From Citrus sinensis (Eukaryota > Streptophyta > Magnoliopsida > Sapindales > Rutaceae): a stretch of DNA of 64,000 nt. Numbering within the stretch: position 1 is the first letter of the stretch; every line of letters begins with the position of its first letter. Location of the stretch: positions 7,564,001-7,628,000 of the forward strand of contig NC_068563.1 of assembly GCF_022201045.2 (NCBI RefSeq). Direction: 5' to 3'. The position numbers and the translations under genes are program-made. Shown here in pieces: positions 10,076-20,333 of this stretch. The notes under the pieces were generated by a model. It was not told the origin of the DNA. It ran no database searches and saw only the letters and a program-made list of their open reading frames with translations.

Positions 10076-12112
10076 TCAGGAGGACGGCGGATCAGTAAGT
10101 TGAGTAGCTTCAGTTGGCTGGTCCACTTCAGGGGCAGGGGGGGTGTCACCAGTTGCGTCCGGGGGGGTACTCGCCTCACTAACGTCAGCAGGGACTACAC
10201 GAGGAGGAGAGTTTTCCTCCTCAACCACGATTGGCTCCACCCCTTCGGCATCTTCCTTTACCGCCTCCCCGTCCATGTGTTGAGCAACACCAGCCGCAAG
10301 GTCATCCATCTTCAGATCAGGATGCTACTTCCCGAGGATGGCCATGATGCAACGATAGGAATGCTGAAGTCCCTGGTCGTACTGGTTGTCGGCTTTCTTC
10401 TCCAAGTTCTCGACTTGAACTCGGTGGGAATCGTAGAGAGATTCGAGCTGAGCTTCGTACATAACTTTCTGCCTTTGCAGCTCCTCCTTGACCTTAGTCA
10501 GCTATTCCTCGAGAGTAATGGCCTTTGCTTGAGCAAGAGATTCTTGCTCTATCAGCTTTAGATTCTCGAGATTCAAGTCTCCCGCTTTCTTCTCGACAAC
10601 ATCGGCTCTGGTCGTCGCCAATTGAATGTCCTCCTTCATCTTCCGGTCGTAACGGCCGACCTTGGCCTTATAATAAGTGGTCATGCAGCTGAGGTGGAAA
10701 GAGCTATACTGCATGGCCCCCACCAGCTCACCCAGGGTGCAGCCATTAAAGTCCTCCAGGTCCTTCTTGCTCACGAGTTTAGATAGCTCGTTGAGATAGG
10801 GGACCAAGTGTTCTGCTCAGTGGTCAGATAAACGAGATCTAGGCCCGACAGGAGGAGAAGAGGAAGCAGGATCAATGGCAGCTCCACTAGTCTCTCCGAC
10901 TTTGGCAGGAGGAGGAGGTAGAGTCTGTAAGGGAGCAACCTGCTGCACGATGTTCACCCGCTTTGCAGTAGAAGCATCTTTATTCTGGTCCCACTTGGTC
11001 GTTGAAGGTCGAGAACGTTTCCCAGTCAGAGCCCCAATCACAGCATCCTCCATCTTGTGGCTAGGAGGCACCAAACAAGACTCGATCAAGTTGTAAGTAG
11101 TTATCAGCTCTCGGCTCGAGCAGGAATTGGCTAGTACAGCCTCGACCCGTTTGAGCGGGAAGTGAACACCCCAAGAACCTACAACACGAACAGACACTTG
11201 GTTAGAGACAAACCAGTAAAACGAGAACAATTATGGATACAAGACATCTAAAGCGAGCAGGCAACCTGGGACCACGAAACGGGGTGGGACGCGATAATCC
11301 TTCCCGTCAATTTGTGCAACTTGACCCCAAGGACTCCCAGCAAAAAAGAATTTTCTCTTCCAAGTCCCACCACCACCAGTTGTAAGATCAGTTATGGGTT
11401 TCCTGCTCTTGGTACTAGATTGAAAGTAGTACCAGCAGGCATCTTTGGGGCTGCTCTTTAGCTGGTACAAGTGCTTCACCTCATCAACCATGGGCTTGCT
11501 TTGGCAACATCTGTCCCACAATATGAACAGAACAGAGAGTACTCTCCACCCGTTGGGTTTCAGCTGACCAGGAGCCAGATTTAGCCCGTTAAGTATCCGG
11601 GCAAAGTAGGGTTGCAAGGGACACCTCAGCCCATACTTAAAGCTCTCCAGAAATAGGGTAACGTATCCCCTAGGAGGCCGGTTAGGAGTATCCTTCTTTC
11701 CTGGAATCTTAAGAGGTATTTCACCAGGAATGCTATACCTAAGCCGGAGGTTTGTGAGCTCGTCAAACGTGGTCGTGCACGTCATGTAATCAATGGCGTA
11801 ATCCTGTGATAGGGCTCTGCCTCCTACTGTACTCTGCTCTTCTGGTCGTGATGTTCCTGAGGGGGACACCTCATCAGAATCACCTCCTCCATCCTCACTT
11901 AAGGTGTTTTCTGAGCCAGAAGATCCCTCCTCATCGTTATTTCCGCTCGAGGAGGTTGTTTGGGGGGACATCCTCCTAGCGCTAGTACCAACACTAGATC
12001 TAATGGGCTCTAAGTGGATCCCGAGGTCAAAGGCAAGATTGGTGTGCAGACTAGGCAGGAAGTCTAACTCATCGTCATCAACCTCAACGATTTTCTCTTT
12101 ACCCTTGGACAT
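10076..12112 (-). pseudogene. antisense ORF (aORF) of gypsy element 1, two exons, broken
   Basis: Lies opposite to gag-pol. Exon 1 runs from ATG 12112 to 11266 (MSKGKEKIVEVDDDELDF...). It contains RPPRGYVTLFLESFKYGLR, YFARILNGLNLAPGQLKPNG and VKHLYQLKSSPK, matching the element 2 aORF and, I think, the family labelled putative gypsy-type transposon (PF04195). An 87-bp intron with GT...AG (11265-11179) follows in phase 1. Exon 2 (11178-10076) carries a basic/proline-rich part, a coiled coil and an acidic tail. In-frame stops after SDH (about 10814-10816), after ITLEE (10502-10504) and after LGK (about 10327) kill it. The function of the family is unknown. Confidence 0.8.
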
Positions 12113-12560
12113 TCTCTAAGCTATAACTAGAGCAACACCACCAAATACTACCCAAGCAAAACAGAAAGAAATTATATTATCTATAACTATCCGAGACCGA
12201 GGAGATAGAAGTAATACCTGAAGAAATGACTCAGTCGGGGAGAGACATGGATGGAGGCTTTTGTGCCGGAGCTTCTTCACCGGAGAGACAGGGACAGAGA
12301 TGGAGTAAAAGACGATTTTTGCTTTTGATGAGTCTCGGGTTTCCTGATGAAGTACAAACTCTTGGGTTGCCAGCATTTAACAGCACCAAATCCCGAGGGT
12401 CTCGTAACCGTCGGTTTGAAATTCAAATAGAGGGGTAGATTTCTGCCACATCACCTCGTCCGCAATTAAATGCGACACGACTCTTGGCAGCCTTTTTCCT
12501 ATCCCGCGCAAGCAAGAACTTTCAAGTTTCTACTGTCGGCTTACTACGTTACCCAACACC

Positions 12561-12577
12561 AGAAACTGGGGGACCGG
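12561..12577 (+). other. polypurine tract of gypsy element 1
   Basis: AGAAACTGGGGGACCGG lies directly before the TG of the 3' LTR. Element 2 has the near-identical CAGAAACTGGGGGACTGG at its own 3' LTR edge. Plus-strand DNA synthesis would prime here. The match between two independent elements fixes both LTR boundaries. Confidence 0.85.
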
Positions 12578-13249
12578 TGTTTGTGGGATACGCTTCGACG
12601 AAGACCAGCAGTGATGAGCAGACATCTGATAACAGGGTTCCTCGAGTAGGTATATCTTGTAAGAGTCTGGTATCCGGGGAGCAGGAACAGGAATATCCTG
12701 CTCATCCACGAGGCCAATCTCTTGTTGGAAGCATAAAGCCATTCCTGCTACATTCCTGCTAAGGGTTGAGTCGAGGAGACCTGGTCAACGACAGTTGGCA
12801 AGGCGTGTTCTCCAGTCCGAGAATCAAGGCACGAAGGCCATGCAACCACCCACGACTACGGAAATGGGGCATCCACTTTCGAGAGGTGGGAGGATAACAA
12901 GCGCGAATGGAGGGAAGGCCTGAGTTCAGAAGTGGCCTATAAAAAGGTAGCCAACGAAAGTAAAAGGGTTAGCAATTTTGACATTATAACAGAGATAAAG
13001 AAAGCTCTAAAGAACAGAAACTACAGAAAAGCCATAAGATTTGTGGCTAGCGTTCCCAGAACCTTCATTTCTGACTTGAGCGTCGGAGGGTTTATGCCGG
13101 GGAAACAACCGGCGTACTCTGACCTGCTTCTGTGTACGCAGGAACTTTCGGAGAAGAAACCTTACGAGGAGAGATCCTGATCGTGGTAGAGTTAGTCGAG
13201 CAGAGGTCCTGGTCTTGGTAGAGAAGGCAACCAGAATCTCGCATCAACA
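12578..13249 (+). repeat. 3' LTR of gypsy element 1
   Basis: Starts TGTTTGTGGGATACG right after the polypurine tract and ends CTCGCATCAACA, like element 2, whose LTR ends CAGCATCAACA. Length is 672 bp. Inside are a TATA box (12938) and the Tat LTR core GACTTGAGCGTCGGAGGG at 13073-13090, about 175 bp before the end. The 5-bp target duplicate would be ATCAA (13250-13254), but the partner copy is off the window. Confidence 0.85.
12938..12945 (+). promoter_or_regulatory. TATA box of element 1 LTR
   Basis: CCTATAAAAAGG is a strong plant TATA box in the LTR, upstream of the conserved GACTTGAGCGTCGGAGGG core. It would drive the genomic RNA in the 5' LTR. Here it sits in the 3' LTR and points toward the host SAUR region on the right. 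Confidence 0.65.
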
Positions 13250-13749
13250 ATCAATGGTTATCCTTCACGATCTGTGAGCATACGCAACAATAGATGTCTT
13301 ATGTACATGTTCCTAATCAAAGAGTCAGTAAGGTTCTGAACTACTTATGTCAGCATTCGACGCCCTACCGGACCATTTGTAATATTTATAGCTGGTCATT
13401 GAGTGGCTTTTATATAATATCTATAGTAGGACCCGCCATTCATTCGCGTAGACACTTCTTGAGAAATTAGAGGACATCACTCACTAGCAGGACGTCTACC
13501 AACAAACTTACACGTTCAATCACTCGAAATTTCTTAAAGATGAGTTGAAATACAGAACCATGTCATGATGCGGGTGCCAATGTCTGTTGGCAAACCCCAC
13601 AAAATGCCTCTGATCATCACTTTTTTCTATGCTCAATAGATTTTCTAGGACACTGTTTTATCTATAGATACATACACACAATACATCATGTCACACAATC
13701 AAAACCAAATCCTCATCACCTTCTCTATCTGCAATCATTGCTTTCTTCT
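13250..13749. other. intergenic host DNA between element 1 and a solo LTR
   Basis: About 500 bp with no credible reading frame. TATA-like strings (TTTATATAATATC near 13410) are present. The right end is probably the old upstream region of the SAUR at 14573, now pushed away by the solo LTR. I see no repeats or RNA genes. Confidence 0.5.
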
Positions 13750-14525
13750 GGTTGATGTCGAAAAACGACCTCAACAGCTGAATTTGTTTCTTTAGGGAAA
13801 CTACAGCACGAATCCAAGCTCAAACGCCAATATGACCGTAATTTTCTGTACCTGTCAACCAGAAAACACGGTTAGGATACGCTGGTGGGGTTCCGGCGTA
13901 GACCCTCCGATGCTTAAGTCATAAATTGCGTATAAATAGATAAAAATGAGAGGGAAAATTGTGAATGGGTTTAAAAGAAAGGAATTTTCCGATAAAGGAA
14001 CTAAAAATCTGGTCTGCCCCGTTAAGGCTCTTAGATAGGTCACTTATAGAGTTTTTGGTTCATTTTTGCTAACCCCCTCACCTGATGCGCTCTTCAGTTT
14101 AAATAGACTCTTCGTCGTGTACAGTTACCTCCTTAACTTCAGCTCGCTTTCTTCAGCAATTGTAAGTGGTTGTCAGTTGGAGGTGGTTTAAATAGATCGT
14201 GGCACACAACTTCCCTATAAATTAGGCCACGTTCTCTTAACTAGCAATTTTCCATGTCAAGTTAATTCTTAGGTCGGACAAGAGAATTTCAAGGTTGGAT
14301 TACTTCACTTTCAGATCAAACAGATGAATTTCTCAATCGCTCATATAGCGTTGAGGTTGTATTCTTAAACTAGGTCATTCACATAGATCTTAGGTCGTAC
14401 TTGTAAACCAGGTCGCCAACGTAGGCTCCAGGTTGTACTTATGAGGCCAACTCAACAACAATAAGTTGTGAGTAGATTAGGATCGACTATATTTTAAGAC
14501 ACTATTAGAAAAATCCAACCCAACA
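13750..14525 (-). mobile_element. solo LTR, Tat-type, minus orientation
   Basis: On the minus strand it begins TGTTGGGTTGGATTTTTC (14525). It carries a TATA-like CTATTTATACGC near 13930, then the Tat core GACTTAAGCATCGGAGGGTC (13920-13901), and ends about 170 bp later, the same spacing as in elements 1 and 2. CTTCT stands at 13745-13749 and again at 14526-14530, a plausible 5-bp target duplication. The inner-end TG is imperfect (GG), so that boundary is good to a base or two. No internal region follows, so this is a solo LTR. Confidence 0.7.
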
Positions 14526-14572
14526 CTTCTCTCCCAAGTAATTTTTTTATCTTCATCGCCATTTTCAAAGCC

Positions 14573-14888
14573 ATGGCAATTCGTTTTCCAAGTGCTTTAA
14601 ATGCTAAGCACATTCTGCGCCAATTAAAGCTGTTAGCAAATCAAGCAGCAGCAACTGCTTCGGTGTCTGCAGATGTGCCTAAAGGCCACCTAGCAGTCCT
14701 ATGTTGGAGAGAGATCACAAAAGAAGAGATTAATCATTCCTGTATCATTCTTGAATCATCCTTCATTTCAAGAATTGTTAACCAAAGCTGGGGAAGACTT
14801 CGGATACTATCATCCAATGGGTGGTCTCACCATTCCCTGCAGAAAAGATGCCTTCATTAACCTCACTTCTCGCTTGAATTGGTCATAA
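14573..14888 (+). pseudogene. SAUR family gene with a 1-bp frameshift
   Basis: Starts MAIRFPSALNAKHILRQLK, the MAIRF-type SAUR start, and reads in frame to VPKGHLAV. There the expected VYVGE is lost because of one extra base in the CC at 14698-14699. In the next frame everything returns: [33 protein letters not shown] and a C-terminal SRLNWS before TAA 14886-14888. So the auxin-inducible (PF02519) domain is complete apart from a single insertion. SAUR proteins are small, intronless and auxin-induced; the studied ones promote cell expansion by inhibiting PP2C.D phosphatases. A solo LTR ends 47 bp upstream of the ATG. A sequencing error cannot be excluded. Confidence 0.88.
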
Positions 14889-16373
14889 TGCTAGCTGCTC
14901 TTAAGCAATGAGCGATTACATGAAACTTTTGTTAATTCTTGTACAATTTATTTTTCTTTGTTAAGGCTGTAGATTGGATCAAATGGGGAATGTTACCCAT
15001 ATGAGAGCTGATTATTAGTTTTATACTACAATTTTTGTCAGAGTTTGTACAATGAAAATTCTTAGTATCATTAAATATATACAGCTGTTCTTTTACTTCC
15101 ATCATAATGAGTATGTTTTAATCCAACTCCTACAAATGACCATAACCTAATATCAATCAGAATCTGCTTTTAAAATTCGATCAAATTCTAGGGTGAGTTG
15201 TGTGTGCCTTGTCTGTCCTCACATTGTTTTCGAGGTCCATTCGAGCTTTCCTGCGTGTTATCGAAGTATTTTCTTTGAATTTTTAGAATTGGGCATGGGC
15301 TTGAACTATGGTTTTTTGGGCTGGGTTGTATATATATATATTTTTGGTAATAATTGTAATGTGTCAATATGAAAAAAAAAAAATTGATCTACAGGAATAC
15401 TTCTCCATAGGAATACTTTTTATATATATAACCACTATATAGTCATAAAAAATTTTGATCCTAGTTTAAGCTAATTATGAATAAGAATAAACTCTACATT
15501 ATAATAATTTATAATTTTTTAAATCCCATCTTAAAAAACTTACCTCTTTATAGTAATAATTATCTATACATTAAATTAAAAGAACTTGTCTTCACATAGC
15601 ACAGTAAGAAAATGATAGAAAAATATTAAAGAGAGTGCAAAAGTTTAAAGACTCTAAAGATTATTTTTTATATCTGCATAAAAAAATTTACTAGTTCTTT
15701 GAAACCATGTAAACCACTCTATCAATGTCTTTACATTGAATTTGATATGCTCCATTAATAAATTGTAACTACACCTCTATTATGTCATAATCTATTTATA
15801 GTAATAAATTAGTTTGGTCCCAACATTATAATTACAAAGAGATTTTATCGTAATACCTAAAAAAAAAAAAAAGAGTTTGAAGAAAAAAAAAAGCAGAAAA
15901 GGAATTAAGAAAATAGGAGGATTTAAATTCTTCTTTTAGAAGATTAAAGAGTTGAGTTGCCAATCAATCTAACTAAGAGATTGTTGAAAGTTCATTATCC
16001 CCAAAAAAAAAATGGAAAGTAAATTAAATGTTTTGGCCTCATTATTGTCCCATGTCGTCAAAAGCGCATACTTTTTAAGAGCTAATGTTTCCTATAGTTT
16101 TAGTGATTGAGTTAAAATTTAACAATGTATATCATTATTTTCATTTATTTTAAATGGATCAAGTAAATCAAGATAGAAATATTTCACCAAAATTGTGGGG
16201 ACAGGTAAATTGAAATACACCCAATTCTGCAAAAACAATTGGCAGCGATCAATTCAAAGCATGCATAAGAAGCGGACAACAGCCTTGTTTTATCAAAAAA
16301 TACAAGTGCCAAAAATAGTTATTACAAACTTACAATGGCCATCCATTGCCCCGTTAGTCGGAATAATGAAGCG
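14889..16373. other. AT-rich intergenic region
   Basis: About 1.5 kb of AT-rich DNA between the frameshifted SAUR and the secreted-protein gene. It has several A-runs and short TA runs (TATATATATA near 15332 and 15420). I see no coding frame, structured repeat or RNA gene. Confidence 0.55.
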
Positions 16374-16380
16374 TATATAA
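16374..16380 (+). promoter_or_regulatory. TATA box of the small secreted-protein gene
   Basis: TATATAA in GCGTATATAAGAGC lies about 100 bp before the ATG at 16479. Transcription would start near 16405-16410, giving a leader of about 70 bases. The context and spacing fit a class II plant promoter. Confidence 0.6.
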
Positions 16381-16478
16381 GAGCAACAAAGGCATGGGAA
16401 TTAACAAGAGAAATTGAATCTCTCTAACTTGATAATAAATTTAATTTGATTGGATTGATATTGATTGACATTGAAATC

Positions 16479-17245
16479 ATGGGGAAGAACATGCTTATTT
16501 CGATGTTGATCATGTCAATGCTATTGAATGTAGCCGTTGGATTCCTCGATCCACTCAAAAATGTTGCAAACCGTATGTAATAATTAATCAACTGTCCTTA
16601 ATTAGAGTACTTATTGTGTTTTGACTTCGTATATTCAATTAAATTTTATATATGCAAGAGTACTAATTTTGAAGTTTTTTCAAATTGTGTTTTTTCAAAT
16701 ATTATTTCAGAGGCACAAAAGGAGGTAAAGGACATTGCTAAGCAGGCTTTTGGCAGAAAGACAATGGAGAAGAATGGAGAAGTACAGATGGGTGCTGGTG
16801 ATTTTGATCAGGGTCAAAAGAATGCAGGGAAAGTAGACGAGTCTAAATTCTTTTTTAACCCTCTTGATCCTATTGGTAATTTCAATCGAGGTATGAATGT
16901 TTATTGCAAATGGGGCAATAACAATTTTTAATTAATCAGCTGGTGATTGTGAACTCCTATGCATTGAGTTTTTTTTTTCTTTTTTCTTTTTAATAGTATA
17001 TTGAAGTCTGTCCGTCCTGATGAGGGAATAAATATTTTTGCATATTTTCAGAAGGCGGCAAGGTCGTCATTTCCAGAAAGACAATGGAGGAGGATGATCA
17101 TGACTGCGATAATGATAATGAAAGCGAAAAAAATGCAGAGAGCAATGAAAGTGAAAATGGGGATAGTGATGATACTAATGACGCTGGTGATAGTGATGAA
17201 GGTCAAGATATTAAGGAGATCATGGTAAATGCGGCTAGAAAGTGA
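16479..17245 (+). CDS. small secreted acidic protein, three exons, family not recognised
   Basis: Exons 16479-16572, 16711-16890 and 17052-17245 join in frame to 155 residues. Both introns are GT...AG (GTATGT...TTTCAG and GTATGA...TTTCAG) and both are phase 1. The first 21 residues (MGKNMLISMLIMSMLLNVAVG) form a clear signal peptide, so the product probably enters the secretory pathway. A short block appears twice: FLDPLKNVAN at the end of exon 1 and FFNPLDPIGN at the end of exon 2, each followed downstream by RKTMEK or RKTMEE. The C-terminal third is very acidic (Asp/Glu/Asn/Ser). There is one Cys only, so it is not a cysteine-rich peptide. It has its own TATA box and poly(A) signal. I do not recognise the family and assign no function. 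Confidence 0.72.
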
Positions 17246-17388
17246 ATTAATCAACACGCTATCTGAAGGAATTACAAAGGTGATTCGAAATTACAGTGTA
17301 CCTTAGTATTTATTTGCTTACTCCTTGTAATTGGGTGCCTGAGTGGCTTCCGTGGAGATACCGACGGTTACTTATATGTTCCAATCAA

Positions 17389-17394
17389 AATAAA
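17389..17394 (+). terminator. candidate poly(A) signal
   Basis: AATAAA occurs about 145 bases past the stop codon of the secreted-protein gene, in a T/A-rich setting that continues AATAAATTTATTATTTTG. It fits a plant near-upstream poly(A) element. Confidence 0.4.
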
Positions 17395-17496
17395 TAAATT
17401 TATTATTTTGTTCTTTTAATATATGTTGCCAGTGAGGTGTTGACTGCTTTTATTTTCTTTTTTTGGGAAATTGTTGAGTTTATTTTTTTGGGGGCC

Positions 17497-17518
17497 GGGG
17501 GGGGGGGGGGGGGGGGGG
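17497..17518 (+). repeat. 22-base poly-G tract
   Basis: GGGGGCC followed by 22 consecutive G. Very long G runs are rare in plant DNA, slip during replication and can form quadruplexes. The true length may differ from what is recorded. Confidence 0.9.
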
Positions 17519-17730
17519 CTATAGTACTTCAAAACTGGTTTCACACCACATTATTAATCTGTAGTGACATGAAAAATAATAGGATAATTTCAAGGTTCGT
17601 TTTCCCGAGTACATGCTTGAACTAGTTGCAATAGCAGCTAGCTGTAATGTTTGATAACTGAAAAATTATAATGCTCCATTGAATGAAAGGTATATAAATC
17701 GACCAATAAGCCAACAGAAATGGAAAATTT

Positions 17731-17844
17731 TCAGTCAAGTGATTCATTACATTTGAGTTTGTTTGCAGCTGAATTGCTTGCTGCAGGCGAAGACTGTAGA
17801 AGAATTTTCTTCATTTGAACAACACCAGGCAAACGGAAACCCAT
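17731..17844 (-). pseudogene. SAUR N-terminal fragment, MGFR type
   Basis: The minus-strand ATG at 17844 opens MGFRLPGVVQMKKILLQSS, closely matching the start of the intact SAUR at 47186-47488. Similarity ends after about 28 residues, and a TGA follows at codon 38. The conserved SAUR core ([12 protein letters not shown] and beyond) is missing, so this is a truncated copy. SAUR-type promoter sequence is still present upstream (18187-18292). A MITE separates it from the gene start, in what would be the 5' leader. Confidence 0.75.
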
Positions 17845-17856
17845 GATTTTGTTTAG

Positions 17857-18057
17857 GAGTAATGATACAGCCAAAAACTCTTATACAAACTTATTTTGTA
17901 CAAACTGACATGATATTAATTCATTGGTTGAATGAAAATATAAATTAATAAAACAAATCATGTGGGCCAGGTGATATTTAATTCAACCAATCTTATCATG
18001 CCACATCAGTTTATACAAAATAAGTTTGTACAAGAGTTTGTGGCTGTATCATTACTC
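17857..18057. mobile_element. Mutator-like MITE with 10-bp TSD
   Basis: The terminal inverted repeats are about 50 bp and nearly perfect: GAGTAATGATACAGCC at the left and GGCTGTATCATTACTC at the right. Flanking TTTTGTTTAG occurs at 17847-17856 and again at 18058-18067, a 10-bp target duplication, which points to the Mutator superfamily. The element is 201 bp with no coding capacity. It sits 12 bp upstream of the ATG of the SAUR fragment. Confidence 0.92.
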
Positions 18058-18186
18058 TTTTGTTTAGACTTAGATAAAACTAGAAATGAAACTCAAAAAG
18101 AAATTAGGCCTCAAGGGGATTTTCAATTGATACTTGAGACTGAAGGATTAAGACTTCTGCTGCTTGTAAACTCTCAATGCTTTGTG

Positions 18187-18292
18187 TATATATAGATGGA
18201 ACAGTCCCTAGGAAACTTTCTGGTCCACAATGCGAATGGTGGAGAGACAATAGCCAACGAGGGATTACATGGTTTTGTCTTCCAACTCATTA
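18187..18292 (-). promoter_or_regulatory. relict SAUR promoter module
   Basis: Read on the minus strand toward the SAUR fragment. TATATATA is at 18187-18194, the auxin-response-like hexamer GAGACA (TGTCTC on the other strand) at 18244-18249, and the shared element ACATGGTTTTGTCTTCCAACT at 18267-18287. Order and spacing match the modules upstream of the SAUR genes at 22897 and 47488. It is now separated from the fragment by the MITE. Confidence 0.6.
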
Positions 18293-18299
18293 TCGAAGT

Positions 18300-20333
18300 C
18301 TAAACTTAGGATTAATCAAATTGCCTGCAGAGATAGAATTGGATAGCTGAGTAACCTGTCATTTTAAGCATACCAAGTCTCATTGCAACTACTAAGACAT
18401 GCTTGGGCCATTGAACTACTCCCTCACAATGTTAAGAAAACATGTCACATGGACAATTTGTTGATGAGATTAGCATCTATTAGAACACATGCATAAAAGA
18501 ATATCGATGATGGGTCCTGAAACCTTGCTAAGCACTAGCAATCATATCCAGAGTTAAAGTTGACTGTATTTCAACCCTAACTCATTTCACAGTGTTGGCA
18601 AGAAAGTGAAATAAACTTTGAAATGAGCAGCATCAAATTTATATACAGGTCCCACACCTGTTATAACATAATGCATCAACCTGCCAGATATGAAACTCAC
18701 TTAAAGAATCCCCAGGTTATCCGGTTTGATTTATGAGTGACCAGTTTGAGGGTGCCTCCAAATTTTTACTGGCTAAATGATCTCCAGCTATTAGATGTTA
18801 CCTAAGTGGACCAAGCCAATACTTTCCTAGTACATTATCAATTCGTGATTATCACATGGCTTGTCTTTCTAGTCGTCATCTGCAATAGTGACTCAATGAC
18901 AATTGAATTATTGTGATCAGCGTCAGACCCTTTCTTAAAAGACAGATGAACCACTTGAATTTGAAAAAGAAAATAAAAAAAGGAAAAAAAAATGCTTGAT
19001 TGCTTTATCACAGTACTGTGTAACTTCTCGAATTTGGGATATTCTTGGCTTATTTTAGGCCTTACCTTCCTGTATATGCAAGTTTATATCTTGTTTATTT
19101 ATTTTTTCTTATGTCAGAAGAAAAGAAATACGAAACAGATAATACTGGTAGTTTTGACAGAGCTAGCATGGTAAAGGTGCCAGTGCAAAGCAGCTACCGT
19201 ATATCCTGGAAATAAACATTCTGCCTTCTGTTAAATGGATCAAAGTGATCAACTTACATAGACAAGCCCATGAAATACAAATGAAACATCCCTACTTCTT
19301 AGTTCTTACCCTCTTAAGGCCATTAATGTCGCCTAAATGCATCATTATCGTCCACGATGTCTATCGTTAAAGATGCTTGATCATCTTCAGGGCCCCATTA
19401 CTTAAAAGGAAAATGCTATTTGAACGTCAGCAAGACAACGTAAATAATACTGTTGTTTGGTATGCTACGTTGTTACTGTGTATGAATAGCATCCATATTT
19501 TTGTCTTCCTGCTATTTTACTACTGTTCAAATACCAGTGATCTTATTTAAAATATTGCATTTTCCAAGTTCAGCTAACTCAACTTCCAAGTACAAGTCAT
19601 GGTATTACTAATTAAATCCATCATTAAATGGTCAATCCTTTTCCAAAAAGCAACACTGTAGCATAAATAATGCTGTGGTTTTGTATGCTACAGTTTTGCT
19701 GTGTATGAAGAGTATCCGTATTTTTGTCTTCTTGCTATCTTACTACTGTTCAAATAACAGTGTTTTCCAGGTTCAGCTAGCGCAACTTTTAAGTAGAAGT
19801 CATGGTTTTACTAATTAGACCCATCATTAAATGGTCTATCCTTTTCCAAAAAGAAAGTGACATGATTAAGTAGGTGAATTGTTCAAGTGATGAATGAGCT
19901 CAGAACAACGATTGGCAGAATTCAAAATTTCAGGTTAATAGATCTGAACATGGTTTCTGAGTGCTACGATGGGAAAGTGAGACATAATGGAAGTTGAATT
20001 TAATGTCTCAGGTACAAGAAAAATTCAACACTTTCATAGATTATGAGTTAAATTCGTTGGAAGAAAATGAACCGTGCAGAAAAATTTGACAAGCAATTTG
20101 TTCAAGGAAACATAGAAACAGAACAGAATTGGCAAGAAAGAGATGCTTAAAAGAAATGTTGTTGAGAAAGAATCATATTGAATACAAATACGACTAAGTT
20201 TACATGGATTGAAGCAAACGATCACAATGAAAACCTATACTACAAAAAATTTGTAATCGAGGCAACGGAGCAGAATTGTTAGTAACATCCAGGTTAGCTA
20301 TTTCCAGATCTTCTGAATGATGTTTCCTGAGGC
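18300..20333. other. intergenic region with a local direct repeat
   Basis: Two kilobases without a credible gene. One short frame at 18992-19174 has no coding signature. The only structure I see is the direct repeat at 19430-19860, listed separately. Confidence 0.5.
19430..19860. repeat. imperfect direct repeat of about 200-220 bp
   Basis: Copy 1 (about 19430-19652) and copy 2 (about 19655-19858) share long blocks: TACTACTGTTCAAATA, CATCATTAAATGGTC and CCTTTTCCAAAAAG. Copy 2 opens with a hairpin: ACTGTAGCATA (19655-19665) pairs perfectly with TATGCTACAGT (19684-19694). The hairpin start and the TATTTGAAC-like ends suggest a duplicated MITE remnant, but I could not fix ends or a TSD. Confidence 0.6.

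Larger units (their letters stand above)
4323..13249 (+). mobile_element. Tat-lineage Ty3/gypsy element 1, 5'-truncated by the copia insertion
   Basis: The plus-strand order is gag, protease, RT, RNase H, a second RNase H, integrase, tandem repeats, an antisense ORF, polypurine tract and 3' LTR. RT before integrase is the gypsy order. A second RNase H and an aORF between pol and the 3' LTR are known marks of the Tat/Ogre/Retand lineage. The 5' LTR and gag N-terminus should lie left of the copia element, outside the window. Coding is in one frame to about 5300 and another from 5364 to 9269, with at least seven in-frame stops, so it is dead. Confidence 0.9.

Noticed and set aside
10028-10561. 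177-codon plus-strand frame in element 1
   Set aside because: Antisense to the aORF second exon, which has homologues in two other elements.
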